A DNA stretch of 64,000 nt from Fundicoccus ignavus (GCF_009659375.1 NZ_WJQT01000014.1:1-64000), one strand, 5' to 3'. Shown: positions 16,038-25,727, counted from the stretch's first letter. The notes: generated by a model not told the origin, from the sequence alone. Made by a program: numbers and translations.

Positions 16038-18257
16038 TTAACCCTCCAATCCTAATTCTGAAGCATCATCGGTTGAGGTTTGTTTAGCAACACGCGCAAC
16101 GCCTTTTTCTTGTTGTTCCGCTAACTCAGCAGGTGATAATTGTGACGTCGCAATTTGACGGTAAACTGCAGATTTTTCCATCAATTCATTATGAGTTCCG
16201 ATACCATCGATAACTCCTTCGTCTAATACAATGATCTTTTCAGCATCAAGAATGGTACTAATACGTTGTGCAACAATGATGGTTGTGACGTCTTTAATTT
16301 CTTCTTTTAAAGCGCTTCTTAGAGATGCATCTGTACGATAATCAAGTGCTGAGAAGCTATCATCAAACACAAGAATATGTGGTTGTTTAGCAATCGCTCT
16401 AGCAATTGATAATCTTTGTTTTTGTCCACCCGAGACATTCGTTCCACCTTGAGAAATTGGCGAAAGATACCCTTCTTCTTTCTGTTGGATAAACTCTGAC
16501 GCATGCGCAATTTCAGAAGCCCTTTCTAATAATTCATCTGAAATATTATCAACACCATATGAGATATTACTGCGGATGTTCCCAGAGAAAAGTACACCTT
16601 TCTGAGGAACAAAACCAATAATGTCTCTCAACTGTTCTTGGCTTATGTCGCGGATATCTACACCATCAATTGTAATATTGCCTTTAGTTGGATCATAGAA
16701 ACGTAATAACATACTTAAGACAGTCGACTTACCACTCCCTGTACTCCCAATAATAGCAGTGGTTTCCCCTTGTTTAGCAGTGAAAGTAATGTTTCTTAAT
16801 GTTTCTTCCTCAGAATCTTGGAAACTAAATGTCACATCATTAAAGGATACTTCACCTCTAACGTCTTCTAAGACAACTGGTTGACTTGGGTCTTCAATCG
16901 TTAATGATTTATCCAACACTTCCTGGATACGGCTTGCAGAAACAAGCGCTCTAGGAATTTGCATAGACATCAAGGAGAACATTAAAAATGAGAAAATAAC
17001 TTGCATTGTGTATGTAATGAAGGCCATCATTTCACCTACTTGCATCTCTCCAGAAGCAATACGATGACCACCTACCCATACGATTAAAACCGAAATGATA
17101 TTCGCAATTAATAACATCATCGGCATCATTAATGACATCGTACGTCCAACAAATAGGAACGTATTCTTTAAGTCTGTATTTCCTTCGTCAAAACGATTGC
17201 TTTCAGTCTCTTGGCGACCAAAGGCACGAATTACCTGAAGGCCCGTTAAAATTTCACGCGTCAACAAGTTAATACGGTCGACCATTTTTTGTAAAATATT
17301 AAACCTTGGCATGGTTAGTTTAAACAAGATAGTTACAAGGATTCCGACTAAACCAAGTGCTAAAATCAAGACCCACGCCATGCTCACGTGTGTCGCAAAT
17401 ATTTTGAACACACCAAAAAGAGCTAGAATAGGTGAGAAAATAATAATTCTCAATAGCAATGTTACAATTAATTGTAATTGTTGAATGTCATTCGTACTAC
17501 GTGTAATCAATGAGGCAGTTGAGAATTCACTCATTTCGTTTTGTGAAAAACTCAATACTTTATCAAAAATTCTGGCGCGTAAGTCAAAACCAACTTCAGC
17601 CCCTACAATTGAAGCTAAATAAAAAGCTAAACCTGCTGATGCGAACGTAATTAGAGCAATAAAGAGCATGACTGCCCCTTCGTGCATTAAATAGCTGATT
17701 TTCATTTCATTCGCATCGTTACCCGTTGCACTATATTCAGATACAACTAATTGAATCCCTGTGTTACGAACTGATGCTTCACCTAATGATTCAAGTTCTG
17801 GTGCAAGTTGATTGCGCATTTCAGCTACTGCTTCGGGATTTGTAGTAGCTAAAGCAAGTAGTTGTTCTGCTTGAGCTGCTTCCTCCGCTGGTAAGTTACG
17901 CATCATTTGCGTAATTGCTAGCGGTAAATAAAATTGTTGTTCTAATGCTACGAATGCTTCATCGCTAAGTGATGCTGAATCAATTAAATTAAAGTTTCCT
18001 GCAGCATCTTGTTCAAAATTTGCCTGCAATATTTCACGTTCTTCTGGTAGCATAATGGCAGATAGCGTTTCATAGGTTTCCTCAGTTAATGCATAAGGAA
18101 CTGCATATTCAAACCCACTATTTTGAATGCCCACATCGACTAAGTTTGATGTATGACTTGGAAGTAAAATCGTTGTATAAGCTTGCACGATATGCGCAAT
18201 TAAAATAATAGCAATATATTTCCAATGAGGTTTCAATTGAATCAATAGATATTTCAT
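16038..18257 (-). CDS. heterodimeric ABC exporter half-transporter, degenerate-site subunit (LmrC/TM287-like)
   Basis: This 739-aa half transporter has Walker A IGSTGSGKST, canonical signature NVSGGQKQRLSIARA, and Walker B LVFDDSFSALD, where Asp replaces the catalytic Glu; that marks the non-hydrolysing site of asymmetric exporters. Between transmembrane helices 1 and 2 lies an unusually large, acidic extracellular insertion of about 140 residues, rich in Glu, Ala and Leu. ATG 18257 is chosen (AAGGAG, 7 nt); it follows the MarR stop by 4 nt. Role: probably efflux of hydrophobic drugs or lipids under MarR control. Confidence 0.9.
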   Translation of the reverse strand: MKYLLIQLKPHWKYIAIILIAHIVQAYTTILLPSHTSNLVDVGIQNSGFEYAVPYALTEETYETLSAIMLPEEREILQANFEQDAAGNFNLIDSASLSDEAFVALEQQFYLPLAITQMMRNLPAEEAAQAEQLLALATTNPEAVAEMRNQLAPELESLGEASVRNTGIQLVVSEYSATGNDANEMKISYLMHEGAVMLFIALITFASAGLAFYLASIVGAEVGFDLRARIFDKVLSFSQNEMSEFSTASLITRSTNDIQQLQLIVTLLLRIIIFSPILALFGVFKIFATHVSMAWVLILALGLVGILVTILFKLTMPRFNILQKMVDRINLLTREILTGLQVIRAFGRQETESNRFDEGNTDLKNTFLFVGRTMSLMMPMMLLIANIISVLIVWVGGHRIASGEMQVGEMMAFITYTMQVIFSFLMFSLMSMQIPRALVSASRIQEVLDKSLTIEDPSQPVVLEDVRGEVSFNDVTFSFQDSEEETLRNITFTAKQGETTAIIGSTGSGKSTVLSMLLRFYDPTKGNITIDGVDIRDISQEQLRDIIGFVPQKGVLFSGNIRSNISYGVDNISDELLERASEIAHASEFIQQKEEGYLSPISQGGTNVSGGQKQRLSIARAIAKQPHILVFDDSFSALDYRTDASLRSALKEEIKDVTTIIVAQRISTILDAEKIIVLDEGVIDGIGTHNELMEKSAVYRQIATSQLSPAELAEQQEKGVARVAKQTSTDDASELGLEG

Positions 18258-18261
18258 TTCT

Positions 18262-18738
18262 TCACTCCTTATTGTTAGGTGATTGTTTCTGCTGACGATA
18301 TTCATCAAAGGTTTCAAGCATGACTTCATGTATCGTATTACCTAATTCGAAAAATTCAAGCATTTCTTTCTCACCAACTTTGTTTAACGCTTCTTGCATC
18401 ACCTGATGAATCACTGAACTAGCCTTCTTTAATTCAGCTTCACCTAATGGCGTTAACACGACAAACGAGTTACGTCGATCATCTTCATCATTTTCACGTA
18501 CAATCCATTGTTTAGCTTCAATATTCTTAACTGTCCGTGAAATTGCCGGATTAGATAACTGCAATTCATGTGCAATTTGCGTCAAAGTTAAACGATGATT
18601 ATTCTCATGGCAAGTCGCAATTTTTCGCATTAAGATATACTCACTTTTCGCAAGATTATCTACAATATCCCAGTAAGAAATCCTGGCCATATTATATTGA
18701 AATTGAAACATTTTATGAACTAAATCATTTTCAAGCAT
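18262..18738 (-). CDS. MarR-family transcriptional regulator of the ABC exporter
   Basis: This 158-aa winged-helix repressor has the MarR core LTQIAHELQLSNPAISRTVKNIEAKQWIVRENDEDDRRNSFVVLT split over residues about 60-105, including the wing DxRRN. ATG 18738 is preferred to an upstream in-frame ATG because AAGGTGGTG precedes it. It is first in the operon with both exporter genes, and a palindrome TTAACCTTGTTAA (18781-18793) touches its -10 box, so it probably represses itself and the exporter until ligand binds. Confidence 0.9.
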   Translation of the reverse strand: MLENDLVHKMFQFQYNMARISYWDIVDNLAKSEYILMRKIATCHENNHRLTLTQIAHELQLSNPAISRTVKNIEAKQWIVRENDEDDRRNSFVVLTPLGEAELKKASSVIHQVMQEALNKVGEKEMLEFFELGNTIHEVMLETFDEYRQQKQSPNNKE

Positions 18739-18780
18739 TTTTATCACCACCTTTTTAAAACTATTTAACGTCGTCAATAG

Positions 18781-18821
18781 TTAACCTTGTTAATTATAAG
18801 GAAGGTTTTCAATATATGCAA
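18781..18821 (-). promoter_or_regulatory. promoter and MarR operator of the exporter operon
   Basis: TTGCAT (18821-18816), 17-nt spacer, TATAAT (18798-18793). The inverted repeat TTAAC-CTT-GTTAA (18781-18793) begins at the last base of the -10 and covers the start point. Confidence 0.75.
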
Positions 18822-18969
18822 GGATTTAACACAGTATTTTTATAGAAAACGTTTTAGTGCCCTGTTTTTGACCATGTTAATGTTTTAATCAGGCTGTTAT
18901 CATTTTGTTACACGGTATTGCCTTGTTTTTGTTATAATGGTCAAGATAAACGACTAGGAAGGATTCGAA

Positions 18970-19623
18970 ATGAAAAAATATATATTAACTTTAATGAGTG
19001 TTGTCTTATTATCTGGTTGTCAATTTTTTAATCAAACTGAGGAAACTACTGAAACACCTGTTGAAGAATCGTCAAGTGTTCAAGTTAAAACGGAAGTAGA
19101 ACACGTGACAGTTACAGTTGAAGAAAAAGATGAAGAAGCAGATAGTGATGCAGCTTTATTTAATGAGAGTGTGATGGGCGATTCTGAATTCCCAACAGCT
19201 ACTGTCCCTGAATCTGTCACTCAATCTGAATTACTATCAGCAATTGAGGAGTACTACATTGCGAATTTTTCTGCTGAACAACAAGCAGCCAACGCACCTC
19301 AAGTGACAGACGCTGCCCTAGCAAATGTCCTTGATTTAATTAACGGGAACGAAGCGCTCGCTCAACTGAATGTAACAGTGGATCAAATATCAATGGTATT
19401 AAACGGCCAAACAATTTATGTACCACGTGTCATTGTTCCAATGACTTATAGTGAATCAACTGCGATTGCTGAAGAAAATGATGTTGCTTTGTTTAATTCG
19501 GCCATTACTGAAGTAGGGAACCGATTAATTATGATTGCCTATTACGATGAAGCAAGCGACCAACTAATGCCAATGCACCTCATGAATTTAAACCACTCAT
19601 TGTTCTACAATGAGCCTAACTAA
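18970..19623 (+). CDS. hypothetical lipoprotein
   Basis: This 217-aa protein has a lipoprotein signal with lipobox LLSG-C (Cys17). A Thr/Glu/Ser/Val-rich linker (about 20-60) leads to a small domain (about 75-217) with several Ala/Val/Leu-rich helices and strands such as IYVPRVIVPM. I do not recognise the family. SD AGGAAGGA lies 5 nt before the ATG. It is monocistronic and ends at a hairpin (19641-19663) that is also the edge of an interspersed repeat. Its lipobox shows that the host does make lipoproteins. Confidence 0.8.
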   Translation: MKKYILTLMSVVLLSGCQFFNQTEETTETPVEESSSVQVKTEVEHVTVTVEEKDEEADSDAALFNESVMGDSEFPTATVPESVTQSELLSAIEEYYIANFSAEQQAANAPQVTDAALANVLDLINGNEALAQLNVTVDQISMVLNGQTIYVPRVIVPMTYSESTAIAEENDVALFNSAITEVGNRLIMIAYYDEASDQLMPMHLMNLNHSLFYNEPN

Positions 19624-19640
19624 GCCCAAATACATCAACA

Positions 19641-19799
19641 GACCTCGGACAAAGTCCGAGGTCTTTAAATTCCTTTGAGCAGTTTTAACATGATCATACT
19701 GCGTTATTTTGTTGGAATACTAAGCGAAGTATAAAGCTTGATAAATCAGCTACAATGCGCAGCGCGCACTCCATTACATCAACGCTAAGCTTATAATAC
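19641..19799. repeat. interspersed intergenic repeat, copy A (partial)
   Basis: It begins with hairpin GACCTCGGAC-AAA-GTCCGAGGTC, then TTTAAATTC, GAGCAGTTTTAAC, TTTTGTTGGAATACTAAGCG, and near the end GATAAATCAGC and AAGCTTATAAT. The middle ~180 nt of the full copies are missing. It lies between two convergent genes; its right end abuts the rpoN terminator. The left hairpin may terminate the lipoprotein gene. Confidence 0.7.
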
Positions 19800-19800
19800 A

Positions 19801-19837
19801 AAAATTCTCCCTAACTGAATATTAGGGAGAATTTTTG
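19801..19837 (-). terminator. rpoN terminator
   Basis: Perfect 14-bp stem (19801-19814 / 19823-19836) with T-tail on the minus strand. Confidence 0.8.
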
Positions 19838-19850
19838 TATAGCTACATTT

Positions 19851-21152
19851 TTATTGGAAGCTCTGTCGATAAGTATGTACGAGTTGACTACTCATCATAA
19901 CTTTTTGTTCTTTTAATAATTCAACGACTTCTTCATCCGATAATTCGTGTGAATGTTTTTCCAATAAATCGAAAATTAATTGTTTAATATTTGAGGCCGT
20001 CAAGCCACCACGCCCTCTTTTGCTACTAACATTAATAAAGTCAGTCAGTGGACATACATACTTCTCAAACTCAACGTTTTTATTGGTCACAATTAAATTA
20101 ACGACTGGCTCTGATAAGCGAACTGCCTTCGCAATATCTTTGATTAATAGCGGTTCGTACTCTGAACTCTTATGCATGAAGTAATCACTTTGTGACAGTA
20201 CAATTGCTTTAGTTACTTCTAAAACTAGTTGTTCTCTCAAACGTAAATTTTCCGCTAATTTCAAATAATTTACATGGTGTGGCTGAATATATGCTAATAG
20301 CTCAGCATCTTTTTTCGCCTTCATTTCATCAAAATAACTTTGATTAAAATTAATTTTCGGATAGTACTGACGATTGTAACGCACACCTAATTTATCTTGA
20401 GTTTTTACAATTGTCACATCAGGAATCAAATTAATTTTATCTTGCTGATCAAACAGAGTTGCTGGCGAAGGACGTAATGTATGGAAATAGTTCACACATT
20501 CCATTACTTCGTCATAGCTTAACTGCGTTTTATCAACAATCTCAGCGTAGTCTTTTTCTGATAATGCATCAAAGTGCTCCTCTAATAATAAGTAAGCAAC
20601 GTTTGGTGCATGATTATCTTGCTCTGTCTGTAACATCAAACTTTCCTGTAAATCGCGCGCTCCCACTCCCGCTGGCTCAAGTTGTTTAATCAACGTCATG
20701 GCATCCAAGGCTACAATCGGTGTCACCTCTATTTTGCTTGCCAATTCTGAGTAGGTATAAGGTAAATAACCACGATCATCTAAGTAATCTACAATTTTCA
20801 CCATGGCATCACGAATTTCAGTTTGACGATACAACATAATCTGTTCAAATAAAAAAGTCGACAAATTCTGTGGCATACGCGGTAGTTGAGGGTCCACCCC
20901 TTGAATGGTTGTTTCCTTTTCATGGTACTGAATATTGGCTACACCCTTTTCCAAAGCATAATCCAAATCTATAAAAGGATTTTCCAAAATAGCTTCTTCT
21001 AAATAATAAGTTAATTGTTCTGCATTCAAATCAAGAATGTCTAATAATTGAAGATTATTCATAATAGCTGCTTGCGTTAAGCCTTGGAAAACTTTCACTT
21101 CATCATGTTCCACTTCAGAGCTTGATGGTTGGTTAATCGGTTCTTTTGTCAT
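19851..21152 (-). CDS. rpoN: RNA polymerase sigma-54 factor, divergent DNA-binding end
   Basis: This 433-aa protein aligns along the whole sigma-54 plan: a Gln/Leu-rich region I (QGLTQAAIMNNLQLLDIL, then EEAILENPFI), core-binding DYLDDRGYLPY and GVGARDLQESLMLQ, and LLIKDIAKAV before the HTH. The parts that read DNA are degraded: the HTH lacks the usual STISR (here SEPVVNL), and the RpoN box, normally ARRTVAKYR, reads SSQLVHTYR at the very C-terminus. ATG 21152 is chosen (GAGG, 9 nt). In lactic bacteria sigma-54 usually drives PTS operons with LevR-type activators, none of which is present here. Confidence 0.85.
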   Translation of the reverse strand: MTKEPINQPSSSEVEHDEVKVFQGLTQAAIMNNLQLLDILDLNAEQLTYYLEEAILENPFIDLDYALEKGVANIQYHEKETTIQGVDPQLPRMPQNLSTFLFEQIMLYRQTEIRDAMVKIVDYLDDRGYLPYTYSELASKIEVTPIVALDAMTLIKQLEPAGVGARDLQESLMLQTEQDNHAPNVAYLLLEEHFDALSEKDYAEIVDKTQLSYDEVMECVNYFHTLRPSPATLFDQQDKINLIPDVTIVKTQDKLGVRYNRQYYPKINFNQSYFDEMKAKKDAELLAYIQPHHVNYLKLAENLRLREQLVLEVTKAIVLSQSDYFMHKSSEYEPLLIKDIAKAVRLSEPVVNLIVTNKNVEFEKYVCPLTDFINVSSKRGRGGLTASNIKQLIFDLLEKHSHELSDEEVVELLKEQKVMMSSQLVHTYRQSFQ

Positions 21153-21365
21153 TCTTCTCGCCTCTTTTCTGTTTACATTTGTTAGGTTTTCAAACAAAAC
21201 CTTTGCCCTTCTATTATAGAGCATAATTGCAAGTGCGTCTATTAGGGATATCTAGCGCTTACATATTTGTCAGACTAATCGTTCGGATTGTAAAACTCTG
21301 TTAAGTGAAAACGACTTATAGTGTAGTGGTTCGTATTTTGAAATAGGGATTTTATACTGAAACAC

Positions 21366-21397
21366 AAAAACAGCCTCTCTTATTAAAAGTAAGGCTG
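21366..21397 (-). terminator. terminator of the first polysaccharide deacetylase
   Basis: CAGCCT/AGGCTG-based stem (21371-21397) followed on the minus strand by TTTTTG, 15 nt after the stop. Confidence 0.65.
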
Positions 21398-21411
21398 CTT
21401 TGCTAGTTTAT

Positions 21412-22812
21412 TTACTCATAATATAAGAATTCCATATTAATTTCTAAAGGTGATACGAATTCATAACCTTGTGCGATTAATTCTGGAATCAACAATTCTA
21501 AAGAGTCTACCGTTGACTGATCTTTATCATGCATTAATAAAACCGTATGTTGGAGTAAGTTTTCCATAACATTTAGATAAATTGTATAAGCATCTTCGCT
21601 CACCCAGTCCTCTGAGTCGACATTCCAAATAACTGATTGCAAATCCGGGAACATTTGAACAACTCTAGCACCTCCAGAACCATACGGCATGCGATACATC
21701 GTCGGCAATATGCCAGCCGCATCATAGATTGCTTCTTGAGTGCGATTAATTTCATCGAGTAATTCATCATCAGAGATGGTTGCAAAATCCGGATGCCCAA
21801 ACGAATGATTCTCTACCAGATGGCCCGCATCAGCAATTTCTTTAACAAGCTCAGGATACTTCACTACTTCCTGTCCTAATAAAAAGAAAGTAGCCTTTAC
21901 GTCGTATTGAGCCAAAATATCTAGCACTTGTGGTGTGTATGAAGGATTCGGACCATCATCAAATGTTAAGGCAATCAATTTTCTCTCGTCTAGAATTGAG
22001 CCACTCAAGCGTCGTGCCAAAGCGTCGCATTCAAACATTTGCTCAACAAGTTGCGAGTCAAATTCTTGATGATTGCTATCTTCTTTAATGTTAGTGGCAA
22101 AAACATCGACCTTCTTGGTAAATTCGGTTGCCACCGTTTTAATCGGTGGCTGTGAGCCAATTGTTTGTAAAAGTGTATCTATTTCATTAATGTCAGCAAT
22201 CAGTGTTGGCCAATCAGACTCACTTGCTAGTTCTGTCGGTAATTGTTCAACCAAAGCTTGAACGGCTACAACTTGTTGCATAGTCTGTTCTGCATCACGA
22301 TACAATTGATTAATTTGTTGTGAAAGTGCATCTTCTTCAGGCAGGTTAATTTCACTAACTGCTGCCGTTACTTGATCCAGCGTTACGTCCTGTCGCAATC
22401 GTAAATCTGCTTGGACTACTTGACCTTCAATGATGCTAGTCTCTGTTTCATAAAGAGTGTTTAACCCTTCAATTGCTTCAAATTTACTTTGAGCCTGTTG
22501 AGCTTTCAGATAGTAAGGGTCATTGGAATCAATGGTTAAACTTGAGACTTTCTTGATTTGTTGTTCGAGTTGTTCACGTGTTAGATTAGGGTTCAGAAAA
22601 TCAAATTGATTATCCAAATAAAGTTCTTGAACAGCCGCTTCCACAGCTTGTTGATTAATTTGTGGTGTATCTGATGGGATAAGCATCGGTATTACCATAC
22701 AGATGAGTAAACCAAAGATTAGCAAACTGATTTTACCATGTTTGCGCCGTTGCTTACGTGCATATCGTTCATGGCGTGAAACTCTACTTTCGTTATTGTC
22801 TAAATGTGACAC
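21412..22812 (-). CDS. membrane-anchored polysaccharide deacetylase (NodB domain), paralogue 1
   Basis: This ~466-aa protein has a basic cytosolic start (RKQRRKHGK), one transmembrane helix (about 30-48), a helical extracytoplasmic region (about 55-260), then a NodB domain. Catalytic motifs are TFDDGPNPSYT (metal Asp), HSFGHPDFA (metal His pair), RMPYGSGG and LLMHD. It probably deacetylates peptidoglycan GlcNAc (PgdA-like) or another wall glycan. GTG at 22812 is chosen (AAGGAG, 9 nt). A longer paralogue with the same layout lies at 61940-63499. Confidence 0.85.
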   Translation of the reverse strand: MSHLDNNESRVSRHERYARKQRRKHGKISLLIFGLLICMVIPMLIPSDTPQINQQAVEAAVQELYLDNQFDFLNPNLTREQLEQQIKKVSSLTIDSNDPYYLKAQQAQSKFEAIEGLNTLYETETSIIEGQVVQADLRLRQDVTLDQVTAAVSEINLPEEDALSQQINQLYRDAEQTMQQVVAVQALVEQLPTELASESDWPTLIADINEIDTLLQTIGSQPPIKTVATEFTKKVDVFATNIKEDSNHQEFDSQLVEQMFECDALARRLSGSILDERKLIALTFDDGPNPSYTPQVLDILAQYDVKATFFLLGQEVVKYPELVKEIADAGHLVENHSFGHPDFATISDDELLDEINRTQEAIYDAAGILPTMYRMPYGSGGARVVQMFPDLQSVIWNVDSEDWVSEDAYTIYLNVMENLLQHTVLLMHDKDQSTVDSLELLIPELIAQGYEFVSPLEINMEFLYYE

Positions 22813-22933
22813 TACTAACAACTCCTTAAAATCTCTTTGTATCTTCTCTTCTTTCTATTATAAGCAAAATAGTAAGTAAAAACATAAAGTTTTAGTAATG
22901 ATTCATGCTTCTTTCAGCTTTTTACCTGCCATA

Positions 22934-23887
22934 TTAATCAATTGCTTCGTTAAATGTATCCCCACCTGATAACGTGCCATTTTCAAAACCACGCATAAAC
23001 CAGGCTTGCCTTTGTTCAGAGGTTCCGTGTGTAAAACTATCTGGCACGGTTCTTCCATAAGCTTGTTCTTGAAGCGTATCGTCACCAACTGCATGCGCAG
23101 CTTGCATTGCTTCTTCAATATCGCCACTTTCCAAGATGCCTTCTCCTTCAACGAAGCTAGCCCAAGCACCTGCATAGTAATCAGCTTGTAATTCCAGTCG
23201 TACGTTTAAAGCGTTCTTTTCTTTTTCGGATAGTTGACGAATCGCTGCATTATATTGATCCATTGTACCGACTAAATTTTGAACATGATGTCCAACCTCA
23301 TGCGCGACTACATATGCCATCGCAAAATCACCTGGTGCGTCATATTGAGTCGTTAAGTCACGGTAAAATTGAAAATCAATGTATAACGTTTCATCTGCTG
23401 GACAATAGAAGGGACCGACTTGAGTCGTTCCAAAACCACAGCCATTCGTTTGCACACTACCTGTAAAAACGACTAAAGTTGGATAGCGGTAATCTAAGTC
23501 ATAGCGGGCAAACTCTTCTGTCCAATAATCTTCAGTACTGCCTAAAACCGCTGCTAAAAAATCATACTCTTCATCCGAAACATCAGCGTTCGATGTTTCA
23601 TACTCAAAGTTAGTATTGGTAGTCTGGTTCGTCGTTGTTGAATTATCTGTATTAAAACCTAAATCAAACAAACCGCTACCGCCACCACCTATTAACATAA
23701 AAGCGACCACCGCTATTAGTAGCCACTTGCCCTTACCGCCACCTGAACCTAACAGCATCCAAAGTAAGCTCGAACCCATATTGCTTCCTTGCATTGAAGA
23801 TCCACGATTGGCTGATGACTGACGGCCAGATGACTGCCCTCGTTGATCTTTAATATTGCGACTTTTTCTTAAATCTTCCCATTTCAT
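22934..23887 (-). CDS. YpfJ/KPN_02809-family neutral zinc metallopeptidase
   Basis: This 317-aa protein has a Ser/Arg/Gly-rich cytosolic N-terminus (about 1-42), one transmembrane helix (about 51-70), and the metallopeptidase domain with VVAHEVGHHVQNLVGT, the downstream LELQADYYAGAWA carrying the third ligand region, and a C-terminal HGTSEQRQAWFMRGFENG. Length and layout fit the family. Its substrates are unknown. ATG 23887 follows AAGGAG. It is separated from cardiolipin synthase by 35 nt and probably shares its transcript. Confidence 0.9.
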   Translation of the reverse strand: MKWEDLRKSRNIKDQRGQSSGRQSSANRGSSMQGSNMGSSLLWMLLGSGGGKGKWLLIAVVAFMLIGGGGSGLFDLGFNTDNSTTTNQTTNTNFEYETSNADVSDEEYDFLAAVLGSTEDYWTEEFARYDLDYRYPTLVVFTGSVQTNGCGFGTTQVGPFYCPADETLYIDFQFYRDLTTQYDAPGDFAMAYVVAHEVGHHVQNLVGTMDQYNAAIRQLSEKEKNALNVRLELQADYYAGAWASFVEGEGILESGDIEEAMQAAHAVGDDTLQEQAYGRTVPDSFTHGTSEQRQAWFMRGFENGTLSGGDTFNEAID

Positions 23888-23922
23888 GACAACCACTCCT
23901 TATAAAATATTTTGCCTTTATT

Positions 23923-25485
23923 TTATACAAAAGGTGCGACTAATCTCAGTAAGGACTCCCAAATTTGTCCGATAAAACTTGTGTGTGTGTCTTCAATAAA
24001 TATCTCTTGAGAATCTGCTTGTGAATCTAAAAAGTCCGCCTTAATTGTTTCAATTGTTGGGTGATAATAAAGCATTGTACTTGTCTCAAAGTGTAAATAT
24101 AATGAACGGTAATCAAGATTGATTGTCCCGATTGAAGCAATTTTATCGTCACAAATAAACGTCTTCGCATGTAAAAAACCTGGTGTATACTCATAAATTC
24201 GGACACCGGCTTCTAATAATGGTGCATAATAAGATTGCGTCATACGGTAGACGGTCTTCTTGTCAGGTGTTCCTGGTGTCATTAAACGTACATCGACTCC
24301 GCGTTTAGCAGCTAAAGTCAGCGCTTGTTGGAGCTCATAAGAAATGACTAAATAGGGCGTATAAATGTAAACATAATCCTCCGCAATATTTAGAATATCT
24401 CGGTAAACATTCTCTCCCAATGCCTCATCATCGAGCGGTGAGTCTCCAAAAGGCTGAACAAATCCTTTACTTGCGACGATTTCTGGCTGATCCATCATCG
24501 CCTCAGTTTCCACAAATTTCGCATAATCACGGAATTCATCATAGCTTTCATCGGTCGGATAAAAAGCATTCCACATATCCAGAAATAAAGTTGTTAAGTT
24601 CCAAATGGCTGGACCTTGAATGCGAATCATATTGTCTTTCCAATAACCAAACCGGTCAACCGCATTAATGTACTCATCAGCCAGATTTAAACCACCTGTG
24701 TATGCAATCTTACTATCAATTTCAATGATTTTACGGTGATCACGTGTGTTATATGCCAACGTTAAATTCGGTTTGATCGGATTAAACTTTAACGTTTTAA
24801 TCCCAATCGCTTCCATTTGCGCATCAAAATCCTCTGATAATCGCATCAAGCAACCAAAATCATCATAAATTAAGCGCACATCTACACCGGCAGCTGCTTT
24901 TTCCTTTAATACATCAAAGATGGCACCGGACATCTTCCCACCTTCAATGATGAAAAATTCGACAAATATATGATTCTCGGCGGTCTTCAAATCACGGATT
25001 AGAGACTCCATCATAGATTCACCACTCGGAAAATATTCGACATCCGTATTGGTATGTACCGGCATATTCGCATAATTATTAATATAATTTGCCAAACTTC
25101 CTACTCGAAAATCTCGGCTTACTAACAGTTCTTTTGCACTAGAAACTTCGGACATTTTATCTAAATCTTTGGCAACTTGTGTCTGAATTTTCTTAGCCAT
25201 ACGACTAGCTGGTCGCTTATTACCGAATAAAAAGTAAAATAATCCGCCAAAAATTGGAAATAATGTTATCAAAATAATCCAACTAGTACGATAAGCAGGG
25301 GATTCGTTCTTAATGACCAAATATAAAATCATCAGAAATGAAAAAATAGTTAAGATAACGTCTAACCACACAGAATATGCGACCAAACTATTAAACATGC
25401 TGATAAACCATATGATTTGAATCACAAATATGATTAATAAGAGCATGGCTTTAATAGATCGCGTTCGAGGTTTAGGCAGCTTCAT
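23923..25485 (-). CDS. cls: cardiolipin synthase
   Basis: This 520-aa phospholipase-D-type enzyme joins two phosphatidylglycerols to give cardiolipin and glycerol. Two N-terminal helices (about 12-60) are followed by the PLDNuc-N segment (SWIILITLFPIFGGLFYFLFG), then two HKD motifs: HRKIIEIDSKIAYTGG (about 253-268) and HAKTFICDDKIASIGTINLD (about 438-457). Length is typical of Gram-positive Cls. It ends 26 nt before the next upstream-strand gene region and reads on toward the zinc peptidase. Confidence 0.95.
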   Translation of the reverse strand: MKLPKPRTRSIKAMLLLIIFVIQIIWFISMFNSLVAYSVWLDVILTIFSFLMILYLVIKNESPAYRTSWIILITLFPIFGGLFYFLFGNKRPASRMAKKIQTQVAKDLDKMSEVSSAKELLVSRDFRVGSLANYINNYANMPVHTNTDVEYFPSGESMMESLIRDLKTAENHIFVEFFIIEGGKMSGAIFDVLKEKAAAGVDVRLIYDDFGCLMRLSEDFDAQMEAIGIKTLKFNPIKPNLTLAYNTRDHRKIIEIDSKIAYTGGLNLADEYINAVDRFGYWKDNMIRIQGPAIWNLTTLFLDMWNAFYPTDESYDEFRDYAKFVETEAMMDQPEIVASKGFVQPFGDSPLDDEALGENVYRDILNIAEDYVYIYTPYLVISYELQQALTLAAKRGVDVRLMTPGTPDKKTVYRMTQSYYAPLLEAGVRIYEYTPGFLHAKTFICDDKIASIGTINLDYRSLYLHFETSTMLYYHPTIETIKADFLDSQADSQEIFIEDTHTSFIGQIWESLLRLVAPFV

Positions 25486-25607
25486 TGGCGCCCCTCCTTA
25501 TTAAAATTATTTCTTAAGAATACTTAAATTTTATCACACTAGCGATTATCTTTCATCTAATCACACCGACAAATAAAGTTTCATCCTTACTGTGAAGTTT
25601 TATTAAA

Positions 25608-25727
25608 AAGCTTGGAATCGTGTCTCAGTTTAGAACCCTGAGCCCGATAGACAGTAAGTCGTACTCTCGTTTCGAAAACTCGGACACGAGTATTTCAAGA
25701 AAGTTTGGAGTCATGCCTCCGTTTCAA
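25608..25727. repeat. decayed ~27-bp direct repeat beside repeat copy B
   Basis: The segments 25608-25634 and 25701-25727 are similar (AAGYTTGGARTC, then CTC and GTTT), with about six differences. Together with 25486-25607, where I see only the promoter region of cls, they fill the gap up to repeat copy B. Confidence 0.45.
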
